In this document: positions 6,979 through 15,966 of the stretch, piece after piece
How positions within the stretch are numbered: position 1 is the first letter of the stretch
Layout of the letters: every line of letters begins with the position of its first letter
NCBI GenBank assembly: GCA_021730285.1
Contig: CP082962.1
Span: 1,612,001 to 1,676,000 of the forward strand
DNA length: 64,000 nt
Source: Desulfovibrio sp. JY
Lineage (GTDB): Bacteria; Desulfobacterota; Desulfovibrionia; Desulfovibrionales; Desulfovibrionaceae
Direction of reading: 5' to 3'
Translations under genes and position numbers: made by a program
Notes under the pieces: model-generated
The model's input: only the letters and a program-made list of their open reading frames with translations
Databases searched by the model: none
What the model was told of the DNA's origin: nothing

Positions 6979-9051
6979 TTACGCTTCCTTCTTCTTGCTC
7001 TCCGCGATCACCTTTTCGGCGATAGGCGGCGGGCATTCCTCGTAGTGGTCGAAGGCCATGGTGAACGCGCCCTGGCCGCCGGTGGTGGAGCTTAGGGTCT
7101 TGGCGTACTCCTGCATTTCGGCCATGGGCACGTGGGCCTGGATTTCGGTGATGCCGCCGGTGGAATCCGAGCCCAGCACCTTGCCGCGGCGGCTGGAGAG
7201 GTCGCCGATGATGTCGCCCATGTATTCGTCCGGGCAGCTGACCGACACCAGCACGATGGGTTCGAGCAGCGATATCTTGAGCTTTTCGCAGGCGGCCTTG
7301 AAGGCGATGGAGCCCGCGATCTTGAAGGCCATTTCCGACGAGTCCACGGTATGGAAGGTGCCGTCGTAGAGCGTCACCTTGAAGTCCACCATGGGGTAGC
7401 CGGCGATGGAGCCGCGCCTGGCCGATTCCTGCACGCCCTTGTCCACGGCCGGGATGTACTGGCGCGGGATGGCTCCGCCCACGATGGCGTCCACGAATTC
7501 GTAGCCGCCGCCGCGCGGCTGGCCTTCCATGCGGATCCAGCAGTCGCCGAACTGGCCCCGGCCGCCGGTCTGTTTCTTGTGCCGGCCCTGGACCTCGACC
7601 TTGCCCTTGACCGACTCGCGGTAGGGGATTTTCGGCGCCTTGAGCACCGGGCTCACCTTGAACCGGCGTCTGGCTTTTTCCACGGCGTTTTCCAGATGGG
7701 TCTGGCCCATGCCGGAAAGCAGGATGTCGCCGGTTTCCTCGTCGCGGGTGATGGACAGCGTGATGTCCTCGTCGAGGAGCTTGGACATGGCCGCGAACAC
7801 CTTGTCCTCGTCGCCTTTTTCGGCCGGGGCCAGGGCGTAGGAGATCATGGGCGGCGGCAGGACCGGCGCTTCGATGGTCACGGGCTTTTTGGGGTCGCAA
7901 AGCGTGTTGCCGGTGGCGGTGTCTTTCAGCTTGGCCAGGGCCACGATGGCCCCGGGACCGGCCGGTTCCTTGGAGATGGCGGTTTCCTTGCCGAGCGGCA
8001 GAAGGATTTGCCCGGCTCGCTCCAGGGTGTCGGTGGCCGGATTTTGCAGGTCCATGTTGGTGGTGAGCGTGCCCGTGAGCACCCGGGTCATGGACAGCTG
8101 GCCGGCAAAGGGGTCGAAGAGCGTCTTGAACACGAAGGCGACCACCGGGCCGGATTCGGACACGGGAATTTCCGTGCCATCGGCGGTGACGATGGTTTTG
8201 CCGCCGGCGGCGCTTTCCATGGGCCCGGGCAGGAAGTTCTGGACGGCGGCCAGCAGGCGTTCGCCGCCCATGTTCTTGAGGGCCGAGCCGCAGCAGACCG
8301 GGCACAGCTGGCCCGAGAGCGTGGCCATGTGCACGGTGGCGAGCAGTTCCTCGGTGGAGATCTCCTCGCCCTCGAGGTAGCGTTCCATGAGCTGCTCGTC
8401 GGCCACGGCGATTTCCTCGACCATGGTCTCGCGCAGCGTCTCCACTTCCTCGGCCATGTCGTCGGGGATGGCGGTTTCGGTGGTGCCGCCCTGGCCGTCG
8501 AAAAGGTAGGCCTTACCTTCCAGGACGTTGATGACGCCCTTGAAATCTTCCTTGGCCCCGATGGGCAGGTTCTGGACGTAGGTCTTGACGCCGAGCTTGT
8601 CGCGGATGCCGGAAAGGGCCATGTCGAAATCGGCCCGGTCGCGGTCCATCTTGTTGATGAAGAAAATGGCGGGCAGGCCGAGTTTGACCACTTCGCCCCA
8701 AAGTTTCCTGGTCAGCGGCTTGACGCCGTCCACGGCGTCGACCACAAACACCACGCCGTCAACCGCCTTGAGCAGGAAGGGCAGGTCGCCGTTGAAGCTG
8801 CCGTCGCCGGGGACGTCCAGGAGAAAATGCCGGTTCTTGTTGAACTGGTAGCTGGCTAGGCCGGGCTGGGTGCTGCCCCGGCGCTTGACTTCCTCGGGCT
8901 CGTAGTCGAGCGCCGTGGTGCCTTCCTCGATCTTGCCAAGGCGCGCCACAGCTCCGGCCGTGAAGAGGAGCATTTCGGCCACCGAGGTTTTGCCGCATCC
9001 ACCATGGCCGATCAGGGCATAGGTGCGTTGGCTGGCAAGGTTTTCCGACAT
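6979..9051 (-). CDS. Elongation factor G-like translational GTPase (EF-G paralogue)
   Basis: 690 residues, the length of EF-G, with the GTPase domain first and the EF-G domains II-V after it (for example the segment GRGQFGDCWIRMEG of domain IV). The G motifs are GHGGCGKT (15-22) and NKMD (133-136). In G3 the usual DxPGH is DVPGD (79-83), so the catalytic histidine of EF-G is missing. This marks the protein as a member of the EF-G-like side branch rather than the housekeeping factor; its role is not settled in most bacteria. The start has GAGAAGGGA just upstream. The gene stands alone, divergent from the ParB-like operon. Confidence 0.88.
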   Translation of the reverse strand: MSENLASQRTYALIGHGGCGKTSVAEMLLFTAGAVARLGKIEEGTTALDYEPEEVKRRGSTQPGLASYQFNKNRHFLLDVPGDGSFNGDLPFLLKAVDGVVFVVDAVDGVKPLTRKLWGEVVKLGLPAIFFINKMDRDRADFDMALSGIRDKLGVKTYVQNLPIGAKEDFKGVINVLEGKAYLFDGQGGTTETAIPDDMAEEVETLRETMVEEIAVADEQLMERYLEGEEISTEELLATVHMATLSGQLCPVCCGSALKNMGGERLLAAVQNFLPGPMESAAGGKTIVTADGTEIPVSESGPVVAFVFKTLFDPFAGQLSMTRVLTGTLTTNMDLQNPATDTLERAGQILLPLGKETAISKEPAGPGAIVALAKLKDTATGNTLCDPKKPVTIEAPVLPPPMISYALAPAEKGDEDKVFAAMSKLLDEDITLSITRDEETGDILLSGMGQTHLENAVEKARRRFKVSPVLKAPKIPYRESVKGKVEVQGRHKKQTGGRGQFGDCWIRMEGQPRGGGYEFVDAIVGGAIPRQYIPAVDKGVQESARRGSIAGYPMVDFKVTLYDGTFHTVDSSEMAFKIAGSIAFKAACEKLKISLLEPIVLVSVSCPDEYMGDIIGDLSSRRGKVLGSDSTGGITEIQAHVPMAEMQEYAKTLSSTTGGQGAFTMAFDHYEECPPPIAEKVIAESKKKEA

Positions 9052-9378
9052 TCCCTTCTCCCTTGTTGACGCGTTCGGTAACTCCCGGGAGGCCGACAGG
9101 GGTCGGATGGCCCGGGTTTCCCGGGTTCCACCCCGGGTTTTCCGGGGCCCCCTCCCAGGTTCCCTCAGACGCTCGACGCGACCGCGCGCCGGATGCGGCA
9201 TGGCGGACGCAGGGTTGTCACGATGGCGCGGTCGTCGCGGGCTTGGCCCGACGGCGAGCCGCTATGCGGTATCGCATGCCGCCCTTGGGCGCGGCCGGGT
9301 GACGGTTTCATAAGGAAGAGAAAGACCGGTCAGGAAATCCGGGCTTTTGAGGCCCTTGGCTTTTCCCCGAGTTTGGGC

Positions 9379-9408
9379 ATAGTGGGGCAGGGGTCGCCCC
9401 CTTGTCAA
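9379..9408 (-). promoter_or_regulatory. Candidate sigma-70 promoter for the EF-G-like gene
   Basis: On the minus strand TTGACA (9408-9403) and CACTAT (9384-9379) are 18 bases apart. If used, the leader to the start at 9051 would be about 320 bases. Assigned by motif alone. Confidence 0.3.
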
Positions 9409-9465
9409 GACGCCAACATCTTGAAATCATGAACTCTACGGAAAAACCGTAATAAAAACGACACC

Positions 9466-10461
9466 GTGCAGCCACTCTTTTTACACCCGCGCGACCTGGA
9501 TATCGATGCGCCGCATCTCTTTTGGGCCGCCCCGCCGGACGCGGCGCTTGCGACGTCCCTGGAACGCTTCGGCCAGATGACCCCCGCCCTGGTCCTCGAC
9601 GAGGGCGGCCGGCCGGTGCTGGCCGCCGGTTCGCGCCGGGCGGCGGCGCTTCGCGCCATGCGGGGCCGCACCCTGGCCGCCATGGCCCTTGCGCCGGAGG
9701 ATATGGAGCCCGATCTGGCCGAACTCTCCCCGGAGCTGCGCCTGGGCGTGCTCTACCTCGGCTCCAACCTCGGCCGCGCCGTGACCGACGCCATGGCCGT
9801 GGCCGCAACGCGGTATTTCACGGCCCACGGCTCGGCGGACGACTTTCTGGCCCTGGCCGGGGCGCAGCTTTTCGGCGAGGGCGATGGCCGGGCCAGGCAG
9901 GTGCTGCGCTGGCTTTCGCTGCCGGCCTCCTTTGACGCGCTTTTGGCGGCGGGCAACGTGCCGCTGGGCTGCGCCGCGACGCTGGCTGCCTGCGATGGCG
10001 ACACCCTGGCCGCCCTGACGCCGCTTCTGATCGCCATGCGCTGGTCGCGGGGGACGCTCAAAAACGCGCTTGGCTGGCTGAGCGAGGCGGCCGTGCTTTC
10101 GGGCGAGACCCCGGGGGCGTTGCTGTCCCGGTGCGGCGTGCTGGACCTGCCGCAGCGCGGTCTTTCCCCAAACGACCTTGCGGCCGGGGTGCTGGCCGGG
10201 CTGCGCCGCGTGCGCTATCCCGCAACGACCACCCTGGAGGCCCGTTTCGCCGCCCTGTCCCGGGAGCTGACCCCGGGCGGCAGCCGGGTGCGTTTAAAGC
10301 CCAGCCAGGGCTTCGAGGCCGACGCCGTCACGGTGGAGGTGGTGGTGCGCTCCCCGGCCGAGATGGCGCGGGCCGGGGCCGATCTGGCCGCCATGGCCGC
10401 TGCGTCGGGGCTGCCGGGGCTCTTGACGGTGGCCCGTGGCGACGACGGGGACGCGGCGTGA
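9466..10461 (+). CDS. ParB-like nuclease-fold protein
   Basis: 331 residues starting at GTG. The first about 100 residues follow the ParB/Srx N-terminal fold: a segment SLERFGQMTPALVLDE (31-46) and the box GSRRAAAL (55-62), which matches the GxRR nucleotide-binding motif of ParB CTPases. The remainder is helical and Ala/Leu-rich and may hold a helix-turn-helix like the ParB middle domain, but I cannot match it clearly. No parA is present, so chromosome partition is unlikely. The stop overlaps the next gene's start (GTGA), showing tight coupling to the radical SAM enzyme, which suggests a joint nucleic-acid-related role. Confidence 0.65.
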   Translation: MQPLFLHPRDLDIDAPHLFWAAPPDAALATSLERFGQMTPALVLDEGGRPVLAAGSRRAAALRAMRGRTLAAMALAPEDMEPDLAELSPELRLGVLYLGSNLGRAVTDAMAVAATRYFTAHGSADDFLALAGAQLFGEGDGRARQVLRWLSLPASFDALLAAGNVPLGCAATLAACDGDTLAALTPLLIAMRWSRGTLKNALGWLSEAAVLSGETPGALLSRCGVLDLPQRGLSPNDLAAGVLAGLRRVRYPATTTLEARFAALSRELTPGGSRVRLKPSQGFEADAVTVEVVVRSPAEMARAGADLAAMAAASGLPGLLTVARGDDGDAA

Positions 10462-11582
10462 GCCTGCCGCCCTGGGACATCACCTGTCTGGCCGTGGACG
10501 CCGCCGTCGCCGGCACGACCATGGCCGCCCGGGCGCGGGCCAATCTGCCGGACGCGGCTCAGGTGATCCTGGCCCCGGGCGAGGCACTGCCCGAAGCGCC
10601 GGACGGCGGCCGGGTGCTGCACGTAAAGGCCCACAAGGGGCGGTTTTTGCGACCCTGTCCGGCCACGCGCAATTACCGCTGCTGCGGCTACCAGATCGTG
10701 CACATCGGCGAGAACTGCCCCATGGACTGCTCGTACTGCATCCTGCGGGCCTATTTCCGGGACCGGACGCTCACCGCCTTTGCCAACACCGACGCCATGT
10801 TCGACGAGCTGGGCCGCACCTTCGGCCACGACCGCACGCGGCGCTTCCGGGTCGGCACGGGCCAGTTCGCCGATTCACTGGCCCTCGAGTCCATCACCGG
10901 CCACACGCGGGAACTGCTCGGCTTTCTGGCCGACTTCGACAACGTGGTGCTGGAGCTCAAATCCAAGACCGTGGACCTCACCTGGATGGAGGCCGACCCC
11001 AGGCCCGACCGGGTGCTGCCGGCCTGGTCGTTCAATGCCCCGGACATTGTGGCCGGCCAGGAGCGCGACACCGCGCCCCTGGAAGCCCGCCTGAGCGCGG
11101 CCAGGACCTGCGTGGTGGCCGGGTTTCGCGTCTGCCTGCACTTCGACCCCATTTGCTTCTACCCGGGCTGGGAAGCGGGCTACGCCGCGGCCGTGGACAT
11201 GATCTTCGACTATCTGCGTCCGGCGGACATCGCCTACATGAGCCTGGGGTCGTTTCGCTGTCTGCCCGAGCTGCCAAGACGGCTCGCCGACGAGGGCCGC
11301 GCCGTGCCGGCCTACATGATCGGGGAGTTTTCCCTTGGCGCGGACGGCAAAAAACGGCTTCTGCGGCCGCTTCGGGTGCGCCAATTCCGGTTTATGGCCG
11401 ACAGGCTGGCCAGGAACGGCTTTTCCCGGGGCCTGTATTTCTGTATGGAATCCGACGAGGTCTGGCGTGAGGTTTTCGGGCGCACCACCCGGAGCCTGGG
11501 CGGGCTTTACGCCCATCTGCTCGATGCGGCCTACAACCGCGAAGGAGAGCCCACATGCTCGTCGATTACGCGGAAACCCTGA
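10458..11582 (+). CDS. Radical SAM enzyme of the spore photoproduct lyase-like family
   Basis: 374 residues from a GTG start that overlaps the preceding stop. The [4Fe-4S] cysteines are Cys87, Cys91 and Cys94 (NCPMDCSYCILRAYF), preceded by CCGYQIVHIGENC, a layout typical of SPL-type proteins. Downstream LELKSKTVD and the AWSFNAP segment also fit the family. Classical SplB repairs the spore photoproduct, a UV lesion, with a 5'-deoxyadenosyl radical. This organism type does not sporulate, so the substrate must differ or repair serves vegetative DNA. Its 3' end overlaps the next gene by 28 bases, and the three genes form one operon. Confidence 0.8.
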   Translation: MSLPPWDITCLAVDAAVAGTTMAARARANLPDAAQVILAPGEALPEAPDGGRVLHVKAHKGRFLRPCPATRNYRCCGYQIVHIGENCPMDCSYCILRAYFRDRTLTAFANTDAMFDELGRTFGHDRTRRFRVGTGQFADSLALESITGHTRELLGFLADFDNVVLELKSKTVDLTWMEADPRPDRVLPAWSFNAPDIVAGQERDTAPLEARLSAARTCVVAGFRVCLHFDPICFYPGWEAGYAAAVDMIFDYLRPADIAYMSLGSFRCLPELPRRLADEGRAVPAYMIGEFSLGADGKKRLLRPLRVRQFRFMADRLARNGFSRGLYFCMESDEVWREVFGRTTRSLGGLYAHLLDAAYNREGEPTCSSITRKP

Positions 11583-12031
11583 CCCGGCTGGAAATGGGGC
11601 TTGGCCGGCACTTCGCCGCCGCGCCTTCCATCCTCAACGTGCCAGGCGTGTCGGCGGCGCTCAAACTCGACCCGTTCTACTATCTGGCGCTGCGGCCGCT
11701 TTTTTGCGAACTGCTCGGCAAATGGGCCGGCGTGCCGCCGTCGCGGGTTGTGGAGACCCTCGCCCGCACGGGCAACCTGGTGCTCGGGCCCGACCGCGCG
11801 CGCTATCCCCGGCCCCTGGTCGTTTTCGAGGAAGGGACCGGCGTGGCGTTGCGGCTGTTGGCGGATTTCGTGCCGGCGGAGTGTATCGACCGGGCCGTTA
11901 TGGTGTATGGACAGGAACCCGGGCCGCTGCCCGTATCGGGACTGCGGCTGGCCATGGAACAGAAACCGGCCCTGGACGCCTTTTTCGCGGGCACGACCCC
12001 GCTGGCCGACCTGGCTTTCGGCACGCCGTGA
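11555..12031 (+). CDS. Unknown protein, third gene of the ParB-like/SPL-like operon
   Basis: 158 residues; overlaps the radical SAM gene by 28 bases in another frame. The start MLVDYAETL has GAAGGAGAG eight bases upstream. The sequence is mixed helix and strand with no signal peptide or membrane segment, so it is probably cytoplasmic. A pattern such as YPRPLVVFEEGTGVALRLLADFVP suggests an alpha/beta fold, but I recognise no family. Its overlap suggests translational coupling and a role with the two upstream proteins, perhaps as a partner subunit. The coding sequence is sound in length and composition. Confidence 0.6.
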   Translation: MLVDYAETLTRLEMGLGRHFAAAPSILNVPGVSAALKLDPFYYLALRPLFCELLGKWAGVPPSRVVETLARTGNLVLGPDRARYPRPLVVFEEGTGVALRLLADFVPAECIDRAVMVYGQEPGPLPVSGLRLAMEQKPALDAFFAGTTPLADLAFGTP

Positions 12032-12191
12032 ACGACCGCCGCGTCGGCTGCTTGGCGTGCCCGCCGCGTCATTTGTCTTTTTGCCGAGGCAACGCAGGAC
12101 GGGCCGGCTTCCCTTGACACCGGCCGTCCGAGGGGTCATGTGGGCCATTATTAAGAACATGCGGCCGGGGTGAGGCCGTGGAGGGACACGC

Positions 12192-12665
12192 GTGAAACGT
12201 TTGCTTGCGATATTGCCGATCTTGTGCCTGCTTCTGGCTTCCTGCTCCTCGACGCTGAATTTCTTCGGCTTCGGCAGCAAGGAGGAAAAGCCAAAGGAGC
12301 CGACCATCGTTTTGGTGGATTACGGCATTTACGATGCGAACGGGGCGCTCACGACCGCCACCAATTCCGTGCCCCGCAAACTCGGCACGACGTTCGGCCT
12401 GCGCTTTAAAACGCTCAAGCCCGAAGGCGGCACGTCCAAGGTCAAGATCATCACCGCCTCGCCGGGCATCATCGACCCGGCCCAGAACAAGGTGGTCTTC
12501 AATACCGAAACCACGGTCGATGTGGTAACGGGCAAGGAATACAACTGCACCTTCACCTTCGAGAAGGAATGGGAGATGGCCAGCGGCGACTGGACGCTTA
12601 CCGCCGTGGCCGAAGACGGCTCCTCCATCAAGAAGACCTTCCAGATCTTCAATCCGCAGCAATAA
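12192..12665 (+). CDS. Lipoprotein with a small beta-sandwich-like domain
   Basis: 157 residues. The N-terminus is a lipoprotein signal (ILCLLLASCSS, lipobox LASC), so the mature protein is lipid-anchored. The mature part begins with charged residues, then IVLVDYGIYDANG, which resembles proteins of the DUF3859 type; I am not certain of that match. The pattern of alternating strands (TTFGLRFKTL, KVVFNTETTVDVV, CTFTFEKEWEM) suggests a beta-sandwich. Hairpins A2 and B2 follow the stop. Confidence 0.65.
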   Translation: MKRLLAILPILCLLLASCSSTLNFFGFGSKEEKPKEPTIVLVDYGIYDANGALTTATNSVPRKLGTTFGLRFKTLKPEGGTSKVKIITASPGIIDPAQNKVVFNTETTVDVVTGKEYNCTFTFEKEWEMASGDWTLTAVAEDGSSIKKTFQIFNPQQ

Positions 12666-12700
12666 CACGGACCGCGACAGCGGTTCGGTCAACGGAACGT

Positions 12701-12741
12701 GCGAGAGGGGAACCTTTTTGAAAAAAGGGTTCCCCTCTCGC
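12701..12741 (+). terminator. Hairpin A2, family-A gene-end palindrome
   Basis: GCGAGAGGGGAACCTTTTT pairs with AAAAAGGGTTCCCCTCTCGC. It lies 35 bases after the lipoprotein stop and has the family tail CGCTCTCCCCTCCCC then AAAACTTTTG. Confidence 0.55.
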
Positions 12742-12817
12742 GCTCTCCCCTCCCCAAAACTTTTGCTCCTGGCGAGGTGTAACGCACCCTTCGCACTCTT
12801 TTTATGGGAAAAGGGCC

Positions 12818-12852
12818 GGGGGGAAGCCTTTCGGAAGAAGAGGTTTCCCCCC
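12818..12852. repeat. Hairpin B2, degraded family-B palindrome
   Basis: GGGGGGAAGCCTTTC faces GGTTTCCCCCC with mismatches and a larger loop. It pairs with A2 but, unusually, both flanking genes run on the plus strand. The remainder up to 13050 shows no gene. Confidence 0.5.
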
Positions 12853-13050
12853 TGTCTTTTTTTTGAAGGAGCGATCCTTGCCAGGGACTGGACGATGCTG
12901 GCCGTTGTATGAAACATGTGGTGGATCGGAAAAGTGTCCCGGCACTGCAGCATGCGGCATGTCCGTCTCGCGGTTTCCCGGACACCGGCATGCAAAGGCG
13001 GCCCTCTGTCCAGGCAGGGCGGAACCGGCAACTTCAGCAAGGAGCGGGAA

Positions 13051-13362
13051 ATGGTGCGTTACGTAATGGGGATTCTGGCGATCGTGGCCCTGATCGCCGC
13101 TTTGGGCGGCTGCGCCAAGAAACAGTCGCAGCATCCCAAGGGCTACGCGACCATGGATGAAGTGTACATCAAGTACGACGTCAACAAGGATGGCGTGATC
13201 ACCAAGGACGAATTCATGTCCCAATGGAAGGATAAACAAAAGGCCGAATCCGCCTGGGAAAAGCTGGACGTGAAAAACAACGGCTTCGTCGACCGCGTGC
13301 TCAATAACGACGCGCCGCTCTCCGTCTGGAACGACGTGGAAAGCCAGAACACGCCCTACTAG
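13051..13362 (+). CDS. Small EF-hand lipoprotein
   Basis: 103 residues with a lipoprotein signal (IVALIAALGGCAKK; lipobox LGGC). The mature protein carries a canonical calcium-binding EF-hand loop DVNKDGVITKDEF and a second, degenerate one (DVKNNGFVDRVL). It would be a lipid-anchored periplasmic protein that may bind Ca2+. AAGGAGCGGGAA precedes the ATG. Hairpins A3 and B3 separate it from the convergent radical SAM gene. Confidence 0.7.
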   Translation: MVRYVMGILAIVALIAALGGCAKKQSQHPKGYATMDEVYIKYDVNKDGVITKDEFMSQWKDKQKAESAWEKLDVKNNGFVDRVLNNDAPLSVWNDVESQNTPY

Positions 13363-13385
13363 CGATAAGATTTAGAAGAGAAAGT

Positions 13386-13426
13386 GCGAGAGGGGAAACC
13401 CTTTGGAAAGGGTTCTCCCCTCTCGC
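13386..13426 (+). terminator. Hairpin A3, family-A gene-end palindrome
   Basis: GCGAGAGGGGAAACCCTTT pairs with AAAGGGTTCTCCCCTCTCGC. It follows the EF-hand lipoprotein gene and faces B3 across a 70-base spacer. Confidence 0.6.
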
Positions 13427-13494
13427 GCTCTCCCTTTCCTAAACTTTTTATCGATTGAAATCGTACGCCGTTAAAGTCTTTTGAAGGGGGGCCC

Positions 13495-13528
13495 GGGGGG
13501 AAACTTTTCTTCAGAAAAGTTTCCCCCC
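13495..13528 (-). terminator. Hairpin B3, family-B gene-end palindrome
   Basis: GGGGGGAAACTTTTC and GAAAAGTTTCCCCCC flank a TTCA loop. It sits 13 bases past the stop of the minus-strand radical SAM gene. Confidence 0.65.
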
Positions 13529-13540
13529 GGATTCTTCCTC

Positions 13541-14602
13541 CTACTGTTTCCGTAAATACGTGACCGGGCAGCGGCCGCAGACGATGCCGGGGCGCAGGTC
13601 GTTGCGGGTCGGATCGGCCAGGAGCGTTCGGGCCGCCTGGTACTTGGCGTTGTTCCAGACGTCCCGGAAGGGTGTTTTAAGCACGTTGCCGAAATCAACC
13701 GACAGGTCGCGCGGATCGCGGCAGCAGGGGATGAGCCCGCCGTCCCAGTTGACGTAGGCCGAGCGGTACAGCCACGAGCAGCCCGGCGAGGCCTCGGCGT
13801 CGTGGCTGAAGGTCTGGCGCGGAAAGCGGCTGGAAAACCATTCGTCCGGGGCGTCGGCCGGGAAAAAGGGCTTGATGAAGCGCACCTGGTCCACGCCGAG
13901 TGCGCGGGCCTTGTCCCGGGCTTCCCCGATCTCGTGCTCATTAAATCCTGTCACGCAGTACTGCCAGTCGATGAAGGGCGTCTTCGAGCCGGCCGCCCGC
14001 CGGGCGTCGATGAGCGCCCGCAGGTTCTCCAGGGCCAGTGTCGGATTGCCGCCGCGCATGAACCGGTTGCTGGTCTCCTGCGACACGCCGTGGCAGGAAA
14101 AGATGAGCACTTCCAGGCCCGAGGCCACGATGCGCCGGGGCAGGTCCGGGTCGCGGTGGTTGAGGTTGGAGGACACGCCCACGCCGATGTTGCGGTCCGT
14201 GGCCAGCCGGATCATTTCCAGGGTTTCGGGAAAAAGGAACGGCTCGCCGAAGCCGTACAGGTTGATCTTGAAGAGATAGTCCCCAACGGCGTCGAGCAGG
14301 CCGCGAAACTGCTCGGCGCTCATGCGGCCGAAGGGGCGTTCCTCGGGCGTGGGGGCGCGGCGGTCGTCGTAGCAGTAGGCGCAGCGCAGGTTGCAGATGT
14401 TGGTGGTCTCGATCTTGAGAATATAGGGCATGGAATCGAGCACCGCGCGCTTTTGCAGCCTGTTGCGTTCGGCCTTGTAAAAGTTCCACAGCCGTTTGGC
14501 CGTGGCGTGGCGCACGAAGGCCTGGGCATGGCGCTTTAAGATTTTGACGCGTTCGGACGCGCCCGCTCCCTTGGTGGCCAGGGCGGAATCGAGCAGTCCC
14601 AT
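13541..14602 (-). CDS. Radical SAM/SPASM protein
   Basis: 353 residues. The radical SAM cluster motif is CNLRCAYCY (Cys70, 74, 77). The C-terminal SPASM-like region carries the auxiliary cluster cysteines: ASPGCSW, GLIPCCRD and VCGRCP. Such enzymes modify peptides, sugars or cofactors. The gene begins five bases after the end of the flavoprotein gene, so it is the last gene of the minus-strand glycan operon (22154 to 13541). A role in modifying a sugar or lipid precursor of the same pathway is inferred from context. The N-terminus (1-60) before the barrel is basic and helical. Confidence 0.85.
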   Translation of the reverse strand: MGLLDSALATKGAGASERVKILKRHAQAFVRHATAKRLWNFYKAERNRLQKRAVLDSMPYILKIETTNICNLRCAYCYDDRRAPTPEERPFGRMSAEQFRGLLDAVGDYLFKINLYGFGEPFLFPETLEMIRLATDRNIGVGVSSNLNHRDPDLPRRIVASGLEVLIFSCHGVSQETSNRFMRGGNPTLALENLRALIDARRAAGSKTPFIDWQYCVTGFNEHEIGEARDKARALGVDQVRFIKPFFPADAPDEWFSSRFPRQTFSHDAEASPGCSWLYRSAYVNWDGGLIPCCRDPRDLSVDFGNVLKTPFRDVWNNAKYQAARTLLADPTRNDLRPGIVCGRCPVTYLRKQ

Positions 14603-14607
14603 GGTGG

Positions 14608-15966
14608 TCAGGCTCCGGGTTGGGGTTCGGTTCCAAGCAGATGATCCGCCATCTTGAGCCCCTGGGTGACGGCGGCCGGGGTCAGGCAGAAGTAGAAGCC
14701 GCCCTGCCGGCCCACGGCGTGGGCGTTGGCGATGCCCCGCACCGGGGTGGTCGCCGCCTCCAGATTCCGTTCATAGTCGAGAGGATAGACCGGCATGGCC
14801 GCCGGCAGGGTGACGACGCGGGCCTCGCGCAGGGTCTGGGGCGGGTAGAGCCCCAGGTGGGCCACGTCGGCCACGGCTCGGGAAAGGGTTTCGGCTTCGC
14901 TCGGCAGCGTCCCTTCGCCCGTGGCCACGTTGATTTCCAGGCACAGCCCCTCGCGGTCGGCCGGCCCCAGCTCCCGGAAGATGGATTCCGGATAATAGAT
15001 GCGGTTGGCCAGCATGGCCGGGTCCGGGTGGTAGGTGTAGACGTAGGGCCGGTGGACCCGCTGTGTGCGGTTGTAGGTCAAAAGCGCCAGGCGCATGGTG
15101 ATGGTGGGGAGCCTGGGGATGGTCGTCTCGCCCAGGGCGCTATTAAGGGCGTTTAAGGGCGCGGTCCAGACCAAGTGTCGGCAGGGGATGCGCCGGTCGG
15201 GCAGAAGAACGGCCGTGATGCGATCGCCCTGGTGTTCGAGGGCGAGATCGGTCACGCCGGTCATGATCTCGCCGCCGCCGTTGCGGATGCGCTCCGCCAG
15301 CAGGCGCGGCACGTCGCCAAGGCCGCCCCGGGGGTAGGTGTAGCGCTGGCGCAGCCGGCCGAGCGCCGCCAGGACGGCCCCGGCCTTGCCCCGGGGGACG
15401 AAGGGCTCCTTGGCGTTGTCGATGGTGCGGTCCACCCGGGCCAGCCAGTAGTGGTGCAGCTCGGCCGGGTCCATGAGGGCCTTTTTGGCGAAAAGGTCCC
15501 GGAAGAGCAGCCCGTAAAGTCCCGGGCCGCATTTTTCCGCCAGTTCCAGGGAGGCGGGGATGGGCTCCGGGGGCGGCGCGCCCCGGCGTTTGAGGGCGGC
15601 GCGCAGGGCCTCGATCTTGTAGCGGGTGGGATAGCGCAGAAAATCGAAGTGGTTGGGAAATTTCCAATAGCGCCCGCCGGCGTGGATGGCGAAGGCGAAG
15701 GGGTGGCGGATGACGGGCGCGCCGTCGAGCACCTCGCGCAAGAACGCCTCGCCGCGCCCCGGATGGTCGAGGAAAAGGACATGGGGGCCGAGGTCGAACA
15801 CCACGCCGTCCAGGGGCACGGAGCGCAACAGGCCGCCGGCCTCGGCTTCGCGTTCGATGACGACCACCGGCCATCCGGCGGCGGTCAGCCGGGCGGCGCA
15901 GGCAAGTCCGGCCACGCCGCCGCCGACAATGACGATGGGGGAGGACGAAGAGGGGGCGGTGCTCAT
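14608..15966 (-). CDS. FAD-dependent amine-oxidase-like flavoprotein (UDP-galactopyranose mutase/protoporphyrinogen-oxidase-like)
   Basis: 452 residues. The N-terminal dinucleotide fold is clear: IVIVGGGVAGLACAARL and VIEREAEAGGLLRSV. DLGPHVLFLDHPG and the later segment resemble UDP-galactopyranose mutases and related flavoproteins that act on nucleotide sugars or isoprenoid products. The C-terminal FAD segment is NAHAVGRQGGFYFC. The start overlaps the upstream glycosyltransferase stop (ATGA). In this glycan cluster a sugar-ring or lipid-carrier reaction is plausible, but the substrate is not shown. Confidence 0.8.
   Translation of the reverse strand: MSTAPSSSSPIVIVGGGVAGLACAARLTAAGWPVVVIEREAEAGGLLRSVPLDGVVFDLGPHVLFLDHPGRGEAFLREVLDGAPVIRHPFAFAIHAGGRYWKFPNHFDFLRYPTRYKIEALRAALKRRGAPPPEPIPASLELAEKCGPGLYGLLFRDLFAKKALMDPAELHHYWLARVDRTIDNAKEPFVPRGKAGAVLAALGRLRQRYTYPRGGLGDVPRLLAERIRNGGGEIMTGVTDLALEHQGDRITAVLLPDRRIPCRHLVWTAPLNALNSALGETTIPRLPTITMRLALLTYNRTQRVHRPYVYTYHPDPAMLANRIYYPESIFRELGPADREGLCLEINVATGEGTLPSEAETLSRAVADVAHLGLYPPQTLREARVVTLPAAMPVYPLDYERNLEAATTPVRGIANAHAVGRQGGFYFCLTPAAVTQGLKMADHLLGTEPQPGA

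Noticed and set aside
7132..8859. 575-codon frame opposite the EF-G-like gene
   Set aside because: Antisense shadow of a conserved gene; no ribosome binding site or recognisable domain.
12113..12191. TTGACA promoter ahead of the lipoprotein gene
   Set aside because: The -35 hexamer is perfect but no -10 box is found 16-18 bases on.
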